NCBI GenBank assembly: GCA_903910385.1
Contig: CAIVZM010000065.1
Span: 62,001 to 126,000, forward strand
Length of the DNA stretch: 64,000 nt
Origin: an uncultured Armatimonadota bacterium
Lineage (GTDB): Bacteria > Armatimonadota > Armatimonadia > Armatimonadales > Armatimonadaceae
Direction: 5' to 3'
Positions within the stretch are counted from its first letter, which is position 1. Each line of letters begins with the position of its first letter. The notes below the pieces were generated by a model, which worked only from the letters and a program-made list of their open reading frames with translations, was not told where the DNA came from and did not search any database. Positions 19,143-27,221 of this stretch are shown piece by piece. The translations under genes and the position numbers were made by a program.

Positions 19143-20333
19143 ATGAGGTTTCTGGTGTTAAAAGTATCAATTGCAGTCGGAGGGAAATTTCACCTATTTC
19201 ACCTTGCTCGACAATTAGAGCAAAAGGGTCTACTTAATCATATCGTTTCTTCATATCCTAGGTATAAGCTCACCAATGAAAATATATCCTCAGGAAAACT
19301 AATTAGTTTTCCATACATTCACCTAGCATGGATGATGCTTAGTCGTTATGGATTGGAGAATATGAAATTGGCACAAGATATTTCATGGCGACATTATAAT
19401 ACATTAGACTATGTGTCCAAAATAAACCTTGGAGATTCCAATGTTCTAGTAGCGTTATCTGGGGTTGGTCTTAAAGCTGGTCATGAAATTCAAAAACGAG
19501 GAGGTATATATTTATGTGATCGTGGCTCTTCACATATTAGGTATCAAAATAATATACTTTCTGAAGAGTTTGAAAGATGGCGCATACCATATCGCCCTAT
19601 AGATGCCCGAAAGATTGTTCGAGAAGAATCCGAGTATCAACAAGCAGATGCTATTACAGTACCATCTGACTTTGCTCGTAATTCGTTTATTCAGCAGGGA
19701 ATTCCTGCCGAAAAGTTATATCTGACACCTTATGGAGTAGAGCTAAGTCGTTTCTTCCCTGTGGCCGAGCCTGATCAAGACTCTTTTAACATCACTTTTG
19801 TGGGATCAGTGTCTTTGAGGAAAGGCGTTCCTTATCTCTTGCAAGCTTTTGCAGCTTTTCGCCACCCTGCGAAGCGATTGAGAATTGTAGGGAGTATTCA
19901 AGAAGAGATACGACAACTATTGAATGACGGGACTTTACCAACGGACAATGTGGAATTTTTAGGTCCACTCCCCCATATGGAACTTAAAAATATTTTAAGT
20001 TCTAGTCATGTCTTTGTATTACCTAGTATAGAAGAAGGTTTAAGTTTAGTGCAAGCTGAAGCAATGGCATGTGGTTGCCCGGTAATCAGTTCGGATAATA
20101 CTGGTGGACGGAACCTGTTCCATGAGGGCGTAGAGGGGTTTATTGTCCCTATTCGTGATCCTATGGCTCTTACAGACCGTATTGAATGTCTGGCCCAAGA
20201 CCCTCAACTTCGATCTAAAATGAGCGTTGCAGCAATCAATCGTGTAAAGGAACTTGGAGGTTGGGACACATATTGCGACAGATACATCTCGGTTATCGAG
20301 CATGTTTCTAAATCGACATGTTCGAGGAATTGA
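19143..20333 (+). CDS. Glycosyltransferase family 4 protein
   Basis: This 396-residue GT-B enzyme has ITVPSDFARNSF and TPYGVELSRF at the domain junction, FVGSVSLRKGVPYLLQAF at the start of the donor domain, and the GT4 E-x7-E motif region LPSIEEGLSLVQAEAMACG near residue 292. Donor and linkage are unknown. The gene matters for the neighbourhood: a decayed second copy of its C-terminal half lies about 80 bases downstream (20414-21136). Confidence 0.85.
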   Translation: MRFLVLKVSIAVGGKFHLFHLARQLEQKGLLNHIVSSYPRYKLTNENISSGKLISFPYIHLAWMMLSRYGLENMKLAQDISWRHYNTLDYVSKINLGDSNVLVALSGVGLKAGHEIQKRGGIYLCDRGSSHIRYQNNILSEEFERWRIPYRPIDARKIVREESEYQQADAITVPSDFARNSFIQQGIPAEKLYLTPYGVELSRFFPVAEPDQDSFNITFVGSVSLRKGVPYLLQAFAAFRHPAKRLRIVGSIQEEIRQLLNDGTLPTDNVEFLGPLPHMELKNILSSSHVFVLPSIEEGLSLVQAEAMACGCPVISSDNTGGRNLFHEGVEGFIVPIRDPMALTDRIECLAQDPQLRSKMSVAAINRVKELGGWDTYCDRYISVIEHVSKSTCSRN

Positions 20334-20364
20334 CACACCTTTACATATGACCAAATGGGATCTA

Positions 20365-20413
20365 AACCTTGATTTCAGGATTTAACGTCTTATGCAAAAA
20401 CGATATCGTGTTG
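20365..20413 (+). repeat. 49-bp direct repeat, copy 1
   Basis: This segment (AACCTTGATTTC ... TATCGTGTTG) is identical to 23962-24010. It holds the upstream leader and the first codons (MQKRYRV) of the glycosyltransferase gene at 23989. Here it is fused directly to the middle of a decayed unrelated glycosyltransferase and reads only MQKRYRVGS before a stop codon. Confidence 0.95.
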
Positions 20414-21136
20414 GTTCCTAGCTCTTTCGTTAACACGTTCTTTCATATAGATTGAAGTCCAAGAGGATAAAATTCACGTAACATTACGGCGTAGATTTAT
20501 CGTGCGTTACTGCAATAGATTCCCTAAATTTAGACAGATTCAATGTCTTGTTTGTTAGCTTTGTCTCTTTGTGAGAGGGCGTTTCTTATCTACTAGTGAC
20601 ATTTCCACTTACGCGTCATCCCGTAAAAAATAACGTTGGTCGGCACAATAGATGCAGAGGTGAAGAGTTTGATCGAAAGTCGCATTAAGCAGAGTGACTC
20701 AATTGTCGGTCACTACCCAAAACCACATTTCAAAGAAAATATATGCAGGCAGTACGTTCTAGTATTGCCAAACATTAAGGAATTCCTTACACTTGTGCTG
20801 GCGCAGGCGATAGCATACAGTTATCTTTTTATCGCAAGTTCGTCTATTGGATCAGTCAACCTATTCACGGATGGAGAAGAGGAATTTATTACAGTTCCAC
20901 GCAATTTCGAAGAGCAGACGAAGCGTTTACGATGCCTGGCAGGTTTACCACATGAATGGGAAGACGGAGTAGCGAGAGCTATCCTCCTAGGGAAATCTCT
21001 TGGCGCAAAGGATGACTGCGGGCAAAATTATATCGCAATGTTCCAAAAGATATGCTTCATGACTGCAACTGTCATCAACGCGACAGACGTTAATAAAATG
21101 ACTTACAAGGCTTCAAGTAATACAAATGTCAAATGA
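20414..21136 (+). pseudogene. Decayed GT4 glycosyltransferase, C-terminal half, paralogue of the gene at 19143
   Basis: Reading across several frames, this stretch aligns by eye with residues about 172-392 of the intact upstream gene. VPSSFVNTFF matches VPSDFARNSF, HYGVDLS matches PYGVELS, and RFNVLFVSFVSL-EGVSYLL matches SFNITFVGSVSLRKGVPYLL with one internal TGA. HPVK then meets a frameshift in an A run, followed by LVGTIDAEVKSLI matching IVGSIQEEIRQLL, and VLPNIKEFLTLVLAQA matching VLPSIEEGLSLVQAEA. The last 166 codons form an open frame (20636-21136), but the active-site region has lost its glutamates. Homology to the neighbour is seen directly; loss of function is inferred. Its tail overlaps the start of the methyltransferase gene. 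Confidence 0.85.
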
Positions 21137-21908
21137 AATTCCAGAAGATTGGAAAGGTCGCCTGTATGTACACTATGTTTCCAGTGGGCAGGCTAACGCG
21201 ACTGAAACTACCGCAAGGAGCAACTTCACTGTCCGTGCGGCTTATATTCGCTCACTAATTGGTAGACATATACCTTTAGATCGGAAAGCTCGTATTGTGG
21301 ATTTGGGCTGCGGACACGGAACTTTCCTATATTTTCTCAAAGAGGCCGGGTATCGCAATATCGCAGGAGTAGATATTTCACAGGAACAGATCGAACTTGC
21401 TCATCAGTTGGGCATTCTAGAGGCGCAAATCGGAGAGGTCATCCCTTTTCTGGAGGAATCAGAGCCTGCGTCTATAGATGCCTTTCTGCTCATTGACGTG
21501 ATAGAGCATCTTACGAACAATGACATGTTTCGAACTTTAGATCTGGTTTACCGAGCGCTTCGCCCCGGCGGAAGATGCATAGTTCATGTTCCCAATGGCG
21601 AGGGGTTATTCGGCATGGGTGTGCGTTATGGCGACCTGACCCATGAGAATGCGTTCTCTACCATGTCCGCCAGGCAGTTGTTTTCAACCATCGGTTTCCG
21701 CGACATTCATACTTTTGAAGACAAGCCAATCGTGCATGGCGCGAAAAGTCTCATCAGGCGTATTATCTGGGACTTTAGCACCTTCTTCTTACGTGCGCTC
21801 TATATGGCGGAAACGGGCTCGTCGAACGTTATTCTGAGCAGAAATATGGTAATAACCGCAATTAAGTCAGGCGATCCCGCGAAAGGAGTACGGGCAGATG
21901 CTGGTTGA
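21126..21908 (+). CDS. Class I SAM-dependent methyltransferase
   Basis: The 260-residue protein has the SAM-binding motif I VDLGCGHGTFLYFL (about residues 58-71), the acidic motif II AGVDISQEQIELA, IDVIEHL, and the post-motif LRPGGRCIVHVPN. This is the UbiG/Methyltransf_11-23 type commonly found in polysaccharide loci, where it may methylate a sugar hydroxyl or a chain terminus. The target is unknown. It starts inside the tail of the decayed glycosyltransferase and overlaps the following membrane gene by 11 bases, so the two are probably cotranslated. Confidence 0.85.
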   Translation: MSNEIPEDWKGRLYVHYVSSGQANATETTARSNFTVRAAYIRSLIGRHIPLDRKARIVDLGCGHGTFLYFLKEAGYRNIAGVDISQEQIELAHQLGILEAQIGEVIPFLEESEPASIDAFLLIDVIEHLTNNDMFRTLDLVYRALRPGGRCIVHVPNGEGLFGMGVRYGDLTHENAFSTMSARQLFSTIGFRDIHTFEDKPIVHGAKSLIRRIIWDFSTFFLRALYMAETGSSNVILSRNMVITAIKSGDPAKGVRADAG

Positions 21909-23433
21909 TTCCTCACTTGCCTTGCCAGAGCCTGCCTCCACAAGAATAATTGACAATATAGTACGTCATCCCGTACTTTACTGGATTATTGGCGGCACAT
22001 TACTATTTGGCCTGCAAATTCTGATAAACGGCGTCGAAATTCTCTATGCAACCCTAGTCTTTGGCTTTGTTGTAGCAACAGGAGTAGCCTTGAACGCGTT
22101 GGGCGGCATTACCACATTGCCCGGTCTTTGTGTTTTTACTCTGGCGCTTCAGCATGTGTTGATATCGCAGGTGGCGAAACTTTGCTTTGGCGAACCGGCC
22201 GATGTACCTCTTTCTCAGCCAATCGCCACGATGGCGGTTTATTGTATAGGAATGGTCAGTTTACTAGCAGCATCTCTAATTGTCCAACGTCATCATGTCA
22301 TGGAAAGGATAAGCCCCGTTTTTCGGGTAGAAGAGGTTAAAAAGCTAACCCAGACACAACTGTTCGCACTGGTTCTGATGACCATAGTATTTGCCACATT
22401 GCGATCCCTAATCATTGCAATGATGGGTATGTCAGAAGATGGCGAAGTGGTTAGCGGAGGTATTCTGGGACCTCTCAAAACGATGACCTTTCTGACGCCG
22501 TTTTCCGTCGCTCTTTCAACCTACTATGTAATCAAAACCAGCGGTGGCAGGCATAGTGTGGGCTTGATCAATGGGGTCGCTCTGGGAATACCGATGATCT
22601 TCGGCATCATTGGAGCTGGACGTGCGGCTACGGCAGGTGCGTTGGTCATTTATGTATATACCTGCTTCGCCTTTGGGTATCGCTTTCGTCCCCAGAATTA
22701 TATAGCGCTCGCAGGATGCGCTTATGTTTTCCAGTTCATTATTTCCCCCTACGCGCTCATAGCGCGAAATCAAGTACGAACCTCAGACTTTGGAATGAAT
22801 TTTCGTCTTGCTTCAGAGCTTCTTGTCGAAGTTGCGCTCAACCCAGGTGAGGCAGCAGAGAGTGAGGCAAAAAAACAGGCTAGTAATAGTGCACATCAAT
22901 ACTTTAGTTCCTTTCTTCCAACCTTAGAGCGTTACTCTATGCTGATGAACGTCGATGCTATTGTGAATGCGACACTGCAAGATGGCATCACCCAATGGGA
23001 AACTATCACTCCAGGTATTGAGATGCTACTTCCACGTTTCCTCTACTCTGACAAACCGGTATACGGCACTGCCAACTTTCTTGCTCATCGGGCGCTTGGA
23101 TTAGTCGGTGAGGATGATATGACCACTCAGGTTAATCTGGGCTTTTTTTCAGATGCCTTTAGTAGTTTCAAATGGTTGGGCATTTCCGTTATTCCTTTCA
23201 TGATCCTAATTTTACTAACCGTTGCTTATCAGAAAACAGTTGGATGCCAATTACGGAACAATCCATACAGTATTGCCGTTGCCTTCTCACTGCCATGGGT
23301 ATTCTCGGAGACTACAATTGCATCACAGATTGCGGTAATATTCCAAACACCTATACTATTCCTTGTAACCTTAATTATGATTCACCGAATGTCTAAATTC
23401 TTATCACCCCATATAACTGCAAATTTCACATAA
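21898..23433 (+). CDS. Multi-pass membrane protein, probable polysaccharide polymerase (Wzy-like)
   Basis: The 511-residue protein has about 10-12 hydrophobic segments. One long hydrophilic loop (about residues 290-375) contains FLPTLERYSMLMNVDAIV and a proline/arginine patch (PGIEMLLPRFLYSDKP) typical of Wzy-type periplasmic loops. Sequence conservation among such polymerases is low, so the call rests on topology and on position between a methyltransferase and glycosyltransferases in a Wzx/Wzy-type locus. A decayed copy of its C-terminal portion lies at 25487-25719, suggesting that an allele or paralogue was replaced here. Confidence 0.7.
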   Translation: MLVDSSLALPEPASTRIIDNIVRHPVLYWIIGGTLLFGLQILINGVEILYATLVFGFVVATGVALNALGGITTLPGLCVFTLALQHVLISQVAKLCFGEPADVPLSQPIATMAVYCIGMVSLLAASLIVQRHHVMERISPVFRVEEVKKLTQTQLFALVLMTIVFATLRSLIIAMMGMSEDGEVVSGGILGPLKTMTFLTPFSVALSTYYVIKTSGGRHSVGLINGVALGIPMIFGIIGAGRAATAGALVIYVYTCFAFGYRFRPQNYIALAGCAYVFQFIISPYALIARNQVRTSDFGMNFRLASELLVEVALNPGEAAESEAKKQASNSAHQYFSSFLPTLERYSMLMNVDAIVNATLQDGITQWETITPGIEMLLPRFLYSDKPVYGTANFLAHRALGLVGEDDMTTQVNLGFFSDAFSSFKWLGISVIPFMILILLTVAYQKTVGCQLRNNPYSIAVAFSLPWVFSETTIASQIAVIFQTPILFLVTLIMIHRMSKFLSPHITANFT

Positions 23434-23639
23434 GGAAAAACACGATAAATAGCAGGGGTATTTTATATTAATTTGGCTCAAGATATTTAATTTACTTCGC
23501 TAGACTTTGTTACGGTTGTCAAACGAGGTTGTGTCGTTAGGATAAATCACACATTAACTTTTAAATTGATATAATATAAAGCTATGTTTATGATAATATG
23601 AAGTTGTGTGCATTTTGCGAATCTCATTACCGGTACTCA

Positions 23640-23926
23640 TGTTTCGTGGAGGGGATAATGGCTTTGGTGTCGGCGGAAGGTGCCGATCGCTTTGGACTTA
23701 TTCGAACGTGGTGTGCATAAGGCGACACTTGCCTTTGACTTGGTGGATGGTTGCTGAACAGAGTTGTTGCCGGAGCGAGTGATTGGCAGGTGCCCGCCTG
23801 CGGGTGAAGGCTTATGATAGCGACGGTCTGGATGAGCGATTGTAGACTGAGTTGGGCGTGAAAATCAACATACAAGTATGGGTACACGCGGCGCGCTGGG
23901 AGAACCGCAAGAAGGCAAGGCTCTAA
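23640..23926 (+). pseudogene. IS5-family transposase remnant
   Basis: A short degraded piece reads KAYDSDGLDERL, an in-frame TAG, then TELGVKI and ENRKKARL. This matches the IS5-type segment in which DxDyDSDxLR is followed by an aromatic or lysine-rich ANRKK block. No complete reading frame or paired inverted ends remain. The base composition is richer in GC than its surroundings. The remnant lies between the intact polymerase gene and copy 2 of the 49-bp repeat. Confidence 0.6.
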
Positions 23927-23961
23927 ATTTTAAGTTACTGTCTTTCTTTCAATTTTCTTAC

Positions 23962-24010
23962 AACCTTGATTTCAGGATTTAACGTCTTATGCAAAAACGA
24001 TATCGTGTTG
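23962..24010 (+). repeat. 49-bp direct repeat, copy 2
   Basis: Identical to 20365-20413 and 3,597 bp away from it. In this copy the ATG at 23989 opens an intact glycosyltransferase gene, so this is the parental context and copy 1 is the displaced one. Confidence 0.95.
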
Positions 24011-25245
24011 CTTACTTAGTGTCCCATCCTATTCAATACCAAGCTCCTATGCTACGCTATCTTGCAAGCAAGAGTGATATTGATCTAACAGTCTTTTTTC
24101 AAAGTGATTTTTCTTTGAAAGCTTATCGAGATCCTGGTTTTGGTCAAAATGTGCAATGGGATGTATCATTGCTGGATGGGTACAAGTCTTTGCTACTACC
24201 AGCTATTGGAGGGCACGGTACACAGTCCTTTTTTCGTCCATTCAATACAGATTTGACGAAAAATATATCACGATCAAATTTCGATGCATTATGGATTCAT
24301 GGTTATGCACATACAACCACTTTGCGTGCACTCTTTATTGCTAAATCTCGGGATATACCAGTTTTAATTCGGGCAGAGTCTCAGTCGAGTAGCGCTGTTC
24401 GATCTCCGCGAACAGCAAGAATCAAGGAGACGTTCCTCCGCATGTTGTTTAGGCAGTCTGATGCATTCTTGGCGATTGGTTCACGGAATCGTGACTACTA
24501 CCGTCAGTACGGTGTGTCGCCTGATCGTATATTCTTGATGCCATATGCAGTAGACAACGCATTTTTTCAGTCGAAAGTCAACGAAGAACGAAAAAGAGAA
24601 GAGGAATTTAAGAACAAACTAGGTCTTACGGTCGGTCGTCCTGTAATTCTTTATGCATCCAAATTCATCGCTAGAAAACGTGCTGGTGACCTTCTTGAAG
24701 CATATATTCGTATGTTTTCTAAAAGTGGTCAGGAACCACGTCCGTATCTTCTCTTTATTGGCGACGGTGAGGAGCGCCAAATCGTTGAGGAGCGGGCACG
24801 CCAGACAGGATGGGATTCGATTCGATTTTTAGGTTTTAAGAATCAAACTGAATTACCAGCATACTTTAATTTGTGTGATGTCTTTGTGCTTCCCTCTGAA
24901 AAAGAACCTTGGGGTTTAATAGTTAACGAAGTGATGAATGCAAGCAAACCCGTCATCGTTAGTAACGGCGTGGGCTCTTCTGATGATCTGGTACAGGATG
25001 GGATCAATGGATTTATTTACCCAGTAGGAAATATAGACGCCCTTGCAGATCGATTGCATAGAGTTCTGTCAACTCCAGCCTTCAGACTGAAAATGGGTGA
25101 GCACAGTCGTCAAATTATTGATCAATGGGGTTTTAAGGAGGACTATCTTGGTCTTCAACAAGCGCTAAATTTTGTAACTCGTAATACAGATACACCGATC
25201 CTTAATAAATCTCGCTACCCCAACAGTCGCCCAAGAAAAGCTTGA
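23989..25245 (+). CDS. Glycosyltransferase family 4 protein
   Basis: The protein has 418 residues. The opening RVAYLVSHPIQYQAPMLRYL is a recognisable start for a GT4 subgroup found in O-antigen and capsule loci. The donor domain includes PVILYASKFIARKRAGDLLEA, LLFIGDGEERQ, and the E-x7-E region LPSEKEPWGLIVNEVMNASK. Its first codons and leader are duplicated at 20365-20413. The donor sugar is unknown. It is followed after one base by a decayed acyltransferase fragment. Confidence 0.87.
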   Translation: MQKRYRVAYLVSHPIQYQAPMLRYLASKSDIDLTVFFQSDFSLKAYRDPGFGQNVQWDVSLLDGYKSLLLPAIGGHGTQSFFRPFNTDLTKNISRSNFDALWIHGYAHTTTLRALFIAKSRDIPVLIRAESQSSSAVRSPRTARIKETFLRMLFRQSDAFLAIGSRNRDYYRQYGVSPDRIFLMPYAVDNAFFQSKVNEERKREEEFKNKLGLTVGRPVILYASKFIARKRAGDLLEAYIRMFSKSGQEPRPYLLFIGDGEERQIVEERARQTGWDSIRFLGFKNQTELPAYFNLCDVFVLPSEKEPWGLIVNEVMNASKPVIVSNGVGSSDDLVQDGINGFIYPVGNIDALADRLHRVLSTPAFRLKMGEHSRQIIDQWGFKEDYLGLQQALNFVTRNTDTPILNKSRYPNSRPRKA

Positions 25246-25246
25246 T

Positions 25247-25490
25247 ATGATTGTAAAGACAGATCAATCACCTGCGGATTCTACATCATTGCTATTGGCA
25301 TGCTTGCGCCCAATCAACGGAACAACAGAACTCTTATTCTTAGATGGTATTAAAGGCCCAGTAGCGTTATATGTGTTGATTCATCATGCGAGACGTGTTA
25401 TTTGCGAGGGATACAATGAAGGTTTTATGAAACATCAAGACTCATACACACTTCTCTGAAAGTTACAAGTTTATCTGTCTTTTCTATTCG
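25247..25490 (+). pseudogene. Acyltransferase 3 (OafA/YrhL-like) fragment, N-terminal piece
   Basis: A 70-codon open frame contains ELLFLDGIKGPVALYVLIHH, which matches the signature start of acyltransferase-3 membrane enzymes (LDGxRGxAALxVxxHH). GYNEGFMKHQDSYTLL follows, then a stop at 25457-25459. The frame past the stop (KLQVYLSFLF) still looks like the same family before it runs into the decayed polymerase. A full enzyme would have about 350 residues and ten helices, so this is a broken piece without function. Confidence 0.7.
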
Positions 25491-25719
25491 ATAACGGCTG
25501 TTCGGCAGAAAACTGTCGGATGCCTGATGTGGAATAATCCGTATCGCTTTCGCCTTTTCCCTCCCTTGGGGATGTTCAGAGAAAACAATCGCCATGCAAA
25601 TTTTCATCGTATTTCAAACGCCACTGATCAATATTGTAATATTCTTCCTAACCCTCTGGATACCGATTATTTTGTCGCCCAGAATGGAAGCCCATCTGAC
25701 GCAGGATAGGACAGTCTGA
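25487..25719 (+). pseudogene. C-terminal remnant of a second Wzy-like polymerase
   Basis: Two frames joined near 25545 match the end of the intact polymerase at 21898-23433. TAVRQKTVGC matches TVAYQKTVGC and WNNPYR matches RNNPYS. After a frameshift, AFAFSLPWGCSEKTIAMQIF matches AVAFSLPWVFSETTIASQIA, and IVFQTPL matches VIFQTPI. The remnant ends with TGA at 25717-25719, immediately before the next glycosyltransferase start, so an older polymerase gene once ended at this point. The similarity is read by eye and is strong over about 60 residues. Confidence 0.82.
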
Positions 25720-26883
25720 ATGCGAGTGCTTCTAGTGGGGAATTTCGCCTCCGACCAGCAGTTAAGTATGCTTGGGTTCGCGCGAACTCTAGGGGGAGGT
25801 CTTGAGTCTCGCGGGATGTCGATTCAGCATATTTCTGCTACCCCAAAACTTTCACTTCGACTCAAATCTACCAATCGAGGACTGGGCAAATGGCTCGCCT
25901 ATTTGGACAAGTACGCACTCTTTCCGAGCCAGTTACGCCGGGCGGCGCAGAATGCTGATATCGTTCATGTCTGTGACCAAGGTAATGGCATCTACATGCG
26001 ATACCTTCAGGATAAGCAGCACCTGCTCACCTGCCATGATCTTCTAGCGGTTCAGGCAGCTCAAGGTGACCCTAGATTATGGTCTGTCTCCAGCACAGGT
26101 AAGCTCTATCAACGATTGATCTGGAGTGGCATTCGAAAATCGCGAAATGTCGTCTGCATCTCTAAGCAGACAGAGCGAGACCTTGACCGCTTGCTTGTCG
26201 CTGACCCAGTGGTTCGACAGGAAAGTCTTAAACCTTACCATGTGTGCATAATGCATAGCCTGTTTTCTCCCTTTTATCCGGAATCCACGGCGGTTCGGCA
26301 GGCAGCTCGAAACAAAGTTGGCCTTGGAAACGACAGCCCCTTCCTGATCCATGTCGGCGGTAATCAACCTTATAAAAACCGTGCCGGCTTGCTATCTATC
26401 TTCGATGCTTTACGGCGGCACAAGGATGCATCCAAAGGCCTCAAACTCCTGATGGTAGGTAGCAGGCTTCCGGAGGAACTTCATCGTTTTATTGACGAAA
26501 GAGGTTTAAAAGATCATGTTATAGAACGCTCGGGTATCGATAACGATACGCTTCGAGCACTTTATTCTGAGGCTGCTGCACTGATATTCCCCTCGACATT
26601 TGAGGGGTTAGGCATGCCAATTCTGGAGGCTCAGGCAAGTGGTTGCCCGGTTTTCACCACCAACCGCGCTCCAATGACTGAGGTTGGCCGGGATGTCGCC
26701 CGCTATTTCGACCCGGATGAGCATGAATCGGCAGCCGATATCATTGTTCGCGGCCTCACCGACCTAAAAGACACCACGGATCGCGTTCAGCGTGGTCTGG
26801 AATATATCGAAGCTCATTTCCGCCCGGAACGGATGGTCAGCGACTATCTGCGTCTATATGAGAAAATTACAAAAGAAAAATAA
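25720..26883 (+). CDS. Glycosyltransferase family 4 protein
   Basis: The protein has 387 residues. It starts MRVLLVGNFASDQQLSMLGF, with the acceptor-domain segment DIVHVCDQGNGIYM. The donor domain has LIHVGGNQPYKNRAGLL and the glutamate-rich motif FPSTFEGLGMPILEAQASG, both classic for GT4. Codon usage here is closer to the GC-richer start of the locus than to the AT-rich 17.6-20.3 kb stretch. It begins directly after the stop of the decayed polymerase remnant. Sugar specificity is unknown. Confidence 0.87.
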   Translation: MRVLLVGNFASDQQLSMLGFARTLGGGLESRGMSIQHISATPKLSLRLKSTNRGLGKWLAYLDKYALFPSQLRRAAQNADIVHVCDQGNGIYMRYLQDKQHLLTCHDLLAVQAAQGDPRLWSVSSTGKLYQRLIWSGIRKSRNVVCISKQTERDLDRLLVADPVVRQESLKPYHVCIMHSLFSPFYPESTAVRQAARNKVGLGNDSPFLIHVGGNQPYKNRAGLLSIFDALRRHKDASKGLKLLMVGSRLPEELHRFIDERGLKDHVIERSGIDNDTLRALYSEAAALIFPSTFEGLGMPILEAQASGCPVFTTNRAPMTEVGRDVARYFDPDEHESAADIIVRGLTDLKDTTDRVQRGLEYIEAHFRPERMVSDYLRLYEKITKEK

Positions 26884-26912
26884 GGAATCGCAACAAGCGT
26901 TATTTACATATT

Positions 26913-27221
26913 ATGATCTCAGTTGATTCTAAGATGGGCGAAACGGTTGAGAGTATCAAGCAGATGTCATCCTTCACCACCAGACTGGCATACCAGCCGG
27001 AGGTCACCACTCTGGATGCACCCGACGCACCTTTGCTCGCCGATCTCCCATTGCGTGATTCTTCGACGACGGCGGCGCATCCGCTGAATGATCTGACCTT
27101 AGACAGCACGCGCTTCGGGTCGCGCTCAAACTCGAAAAACTCCCCACAGACGACAACAGGATTGAAAAAACAGATTTCAACGACTACCAGTCACAGGGAG
27201 CAGGAAGATAGAAGGCTATGA
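26913..27221 (+). pseudogene. N-terminal glycosyltransferase fragment
   Basis: The first half of this 102-codon frame, ETVESIKQMSSFTTRLAYQP followed by EVTTLDAPDAPLLADLP, matches the N terminus of the glycosyltransferase at 33818 (GGPVEGIKQLSSITQRMGFM, then PEVVSLDDPKEAYLNTFP). The usual start before the glycine-rich loop is missing, and beyond residue 50 the frame loses resemblance. A different frame over 27100-27206 reads like a natural charged C terminus, so this may be a junction of two gene ends. It overlaps the next gene start by four bases. I regard it as a non-functional scar. Confidence 0.6.

Noticed and set aside
23627-23887. Minus-strand frame of 86 codons between the polymerase and glycosyltransferase genes
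   Set aside because: The + strand of the same stretch shows IS5-type transposase traces; the minus frame has no start signal or similarity.
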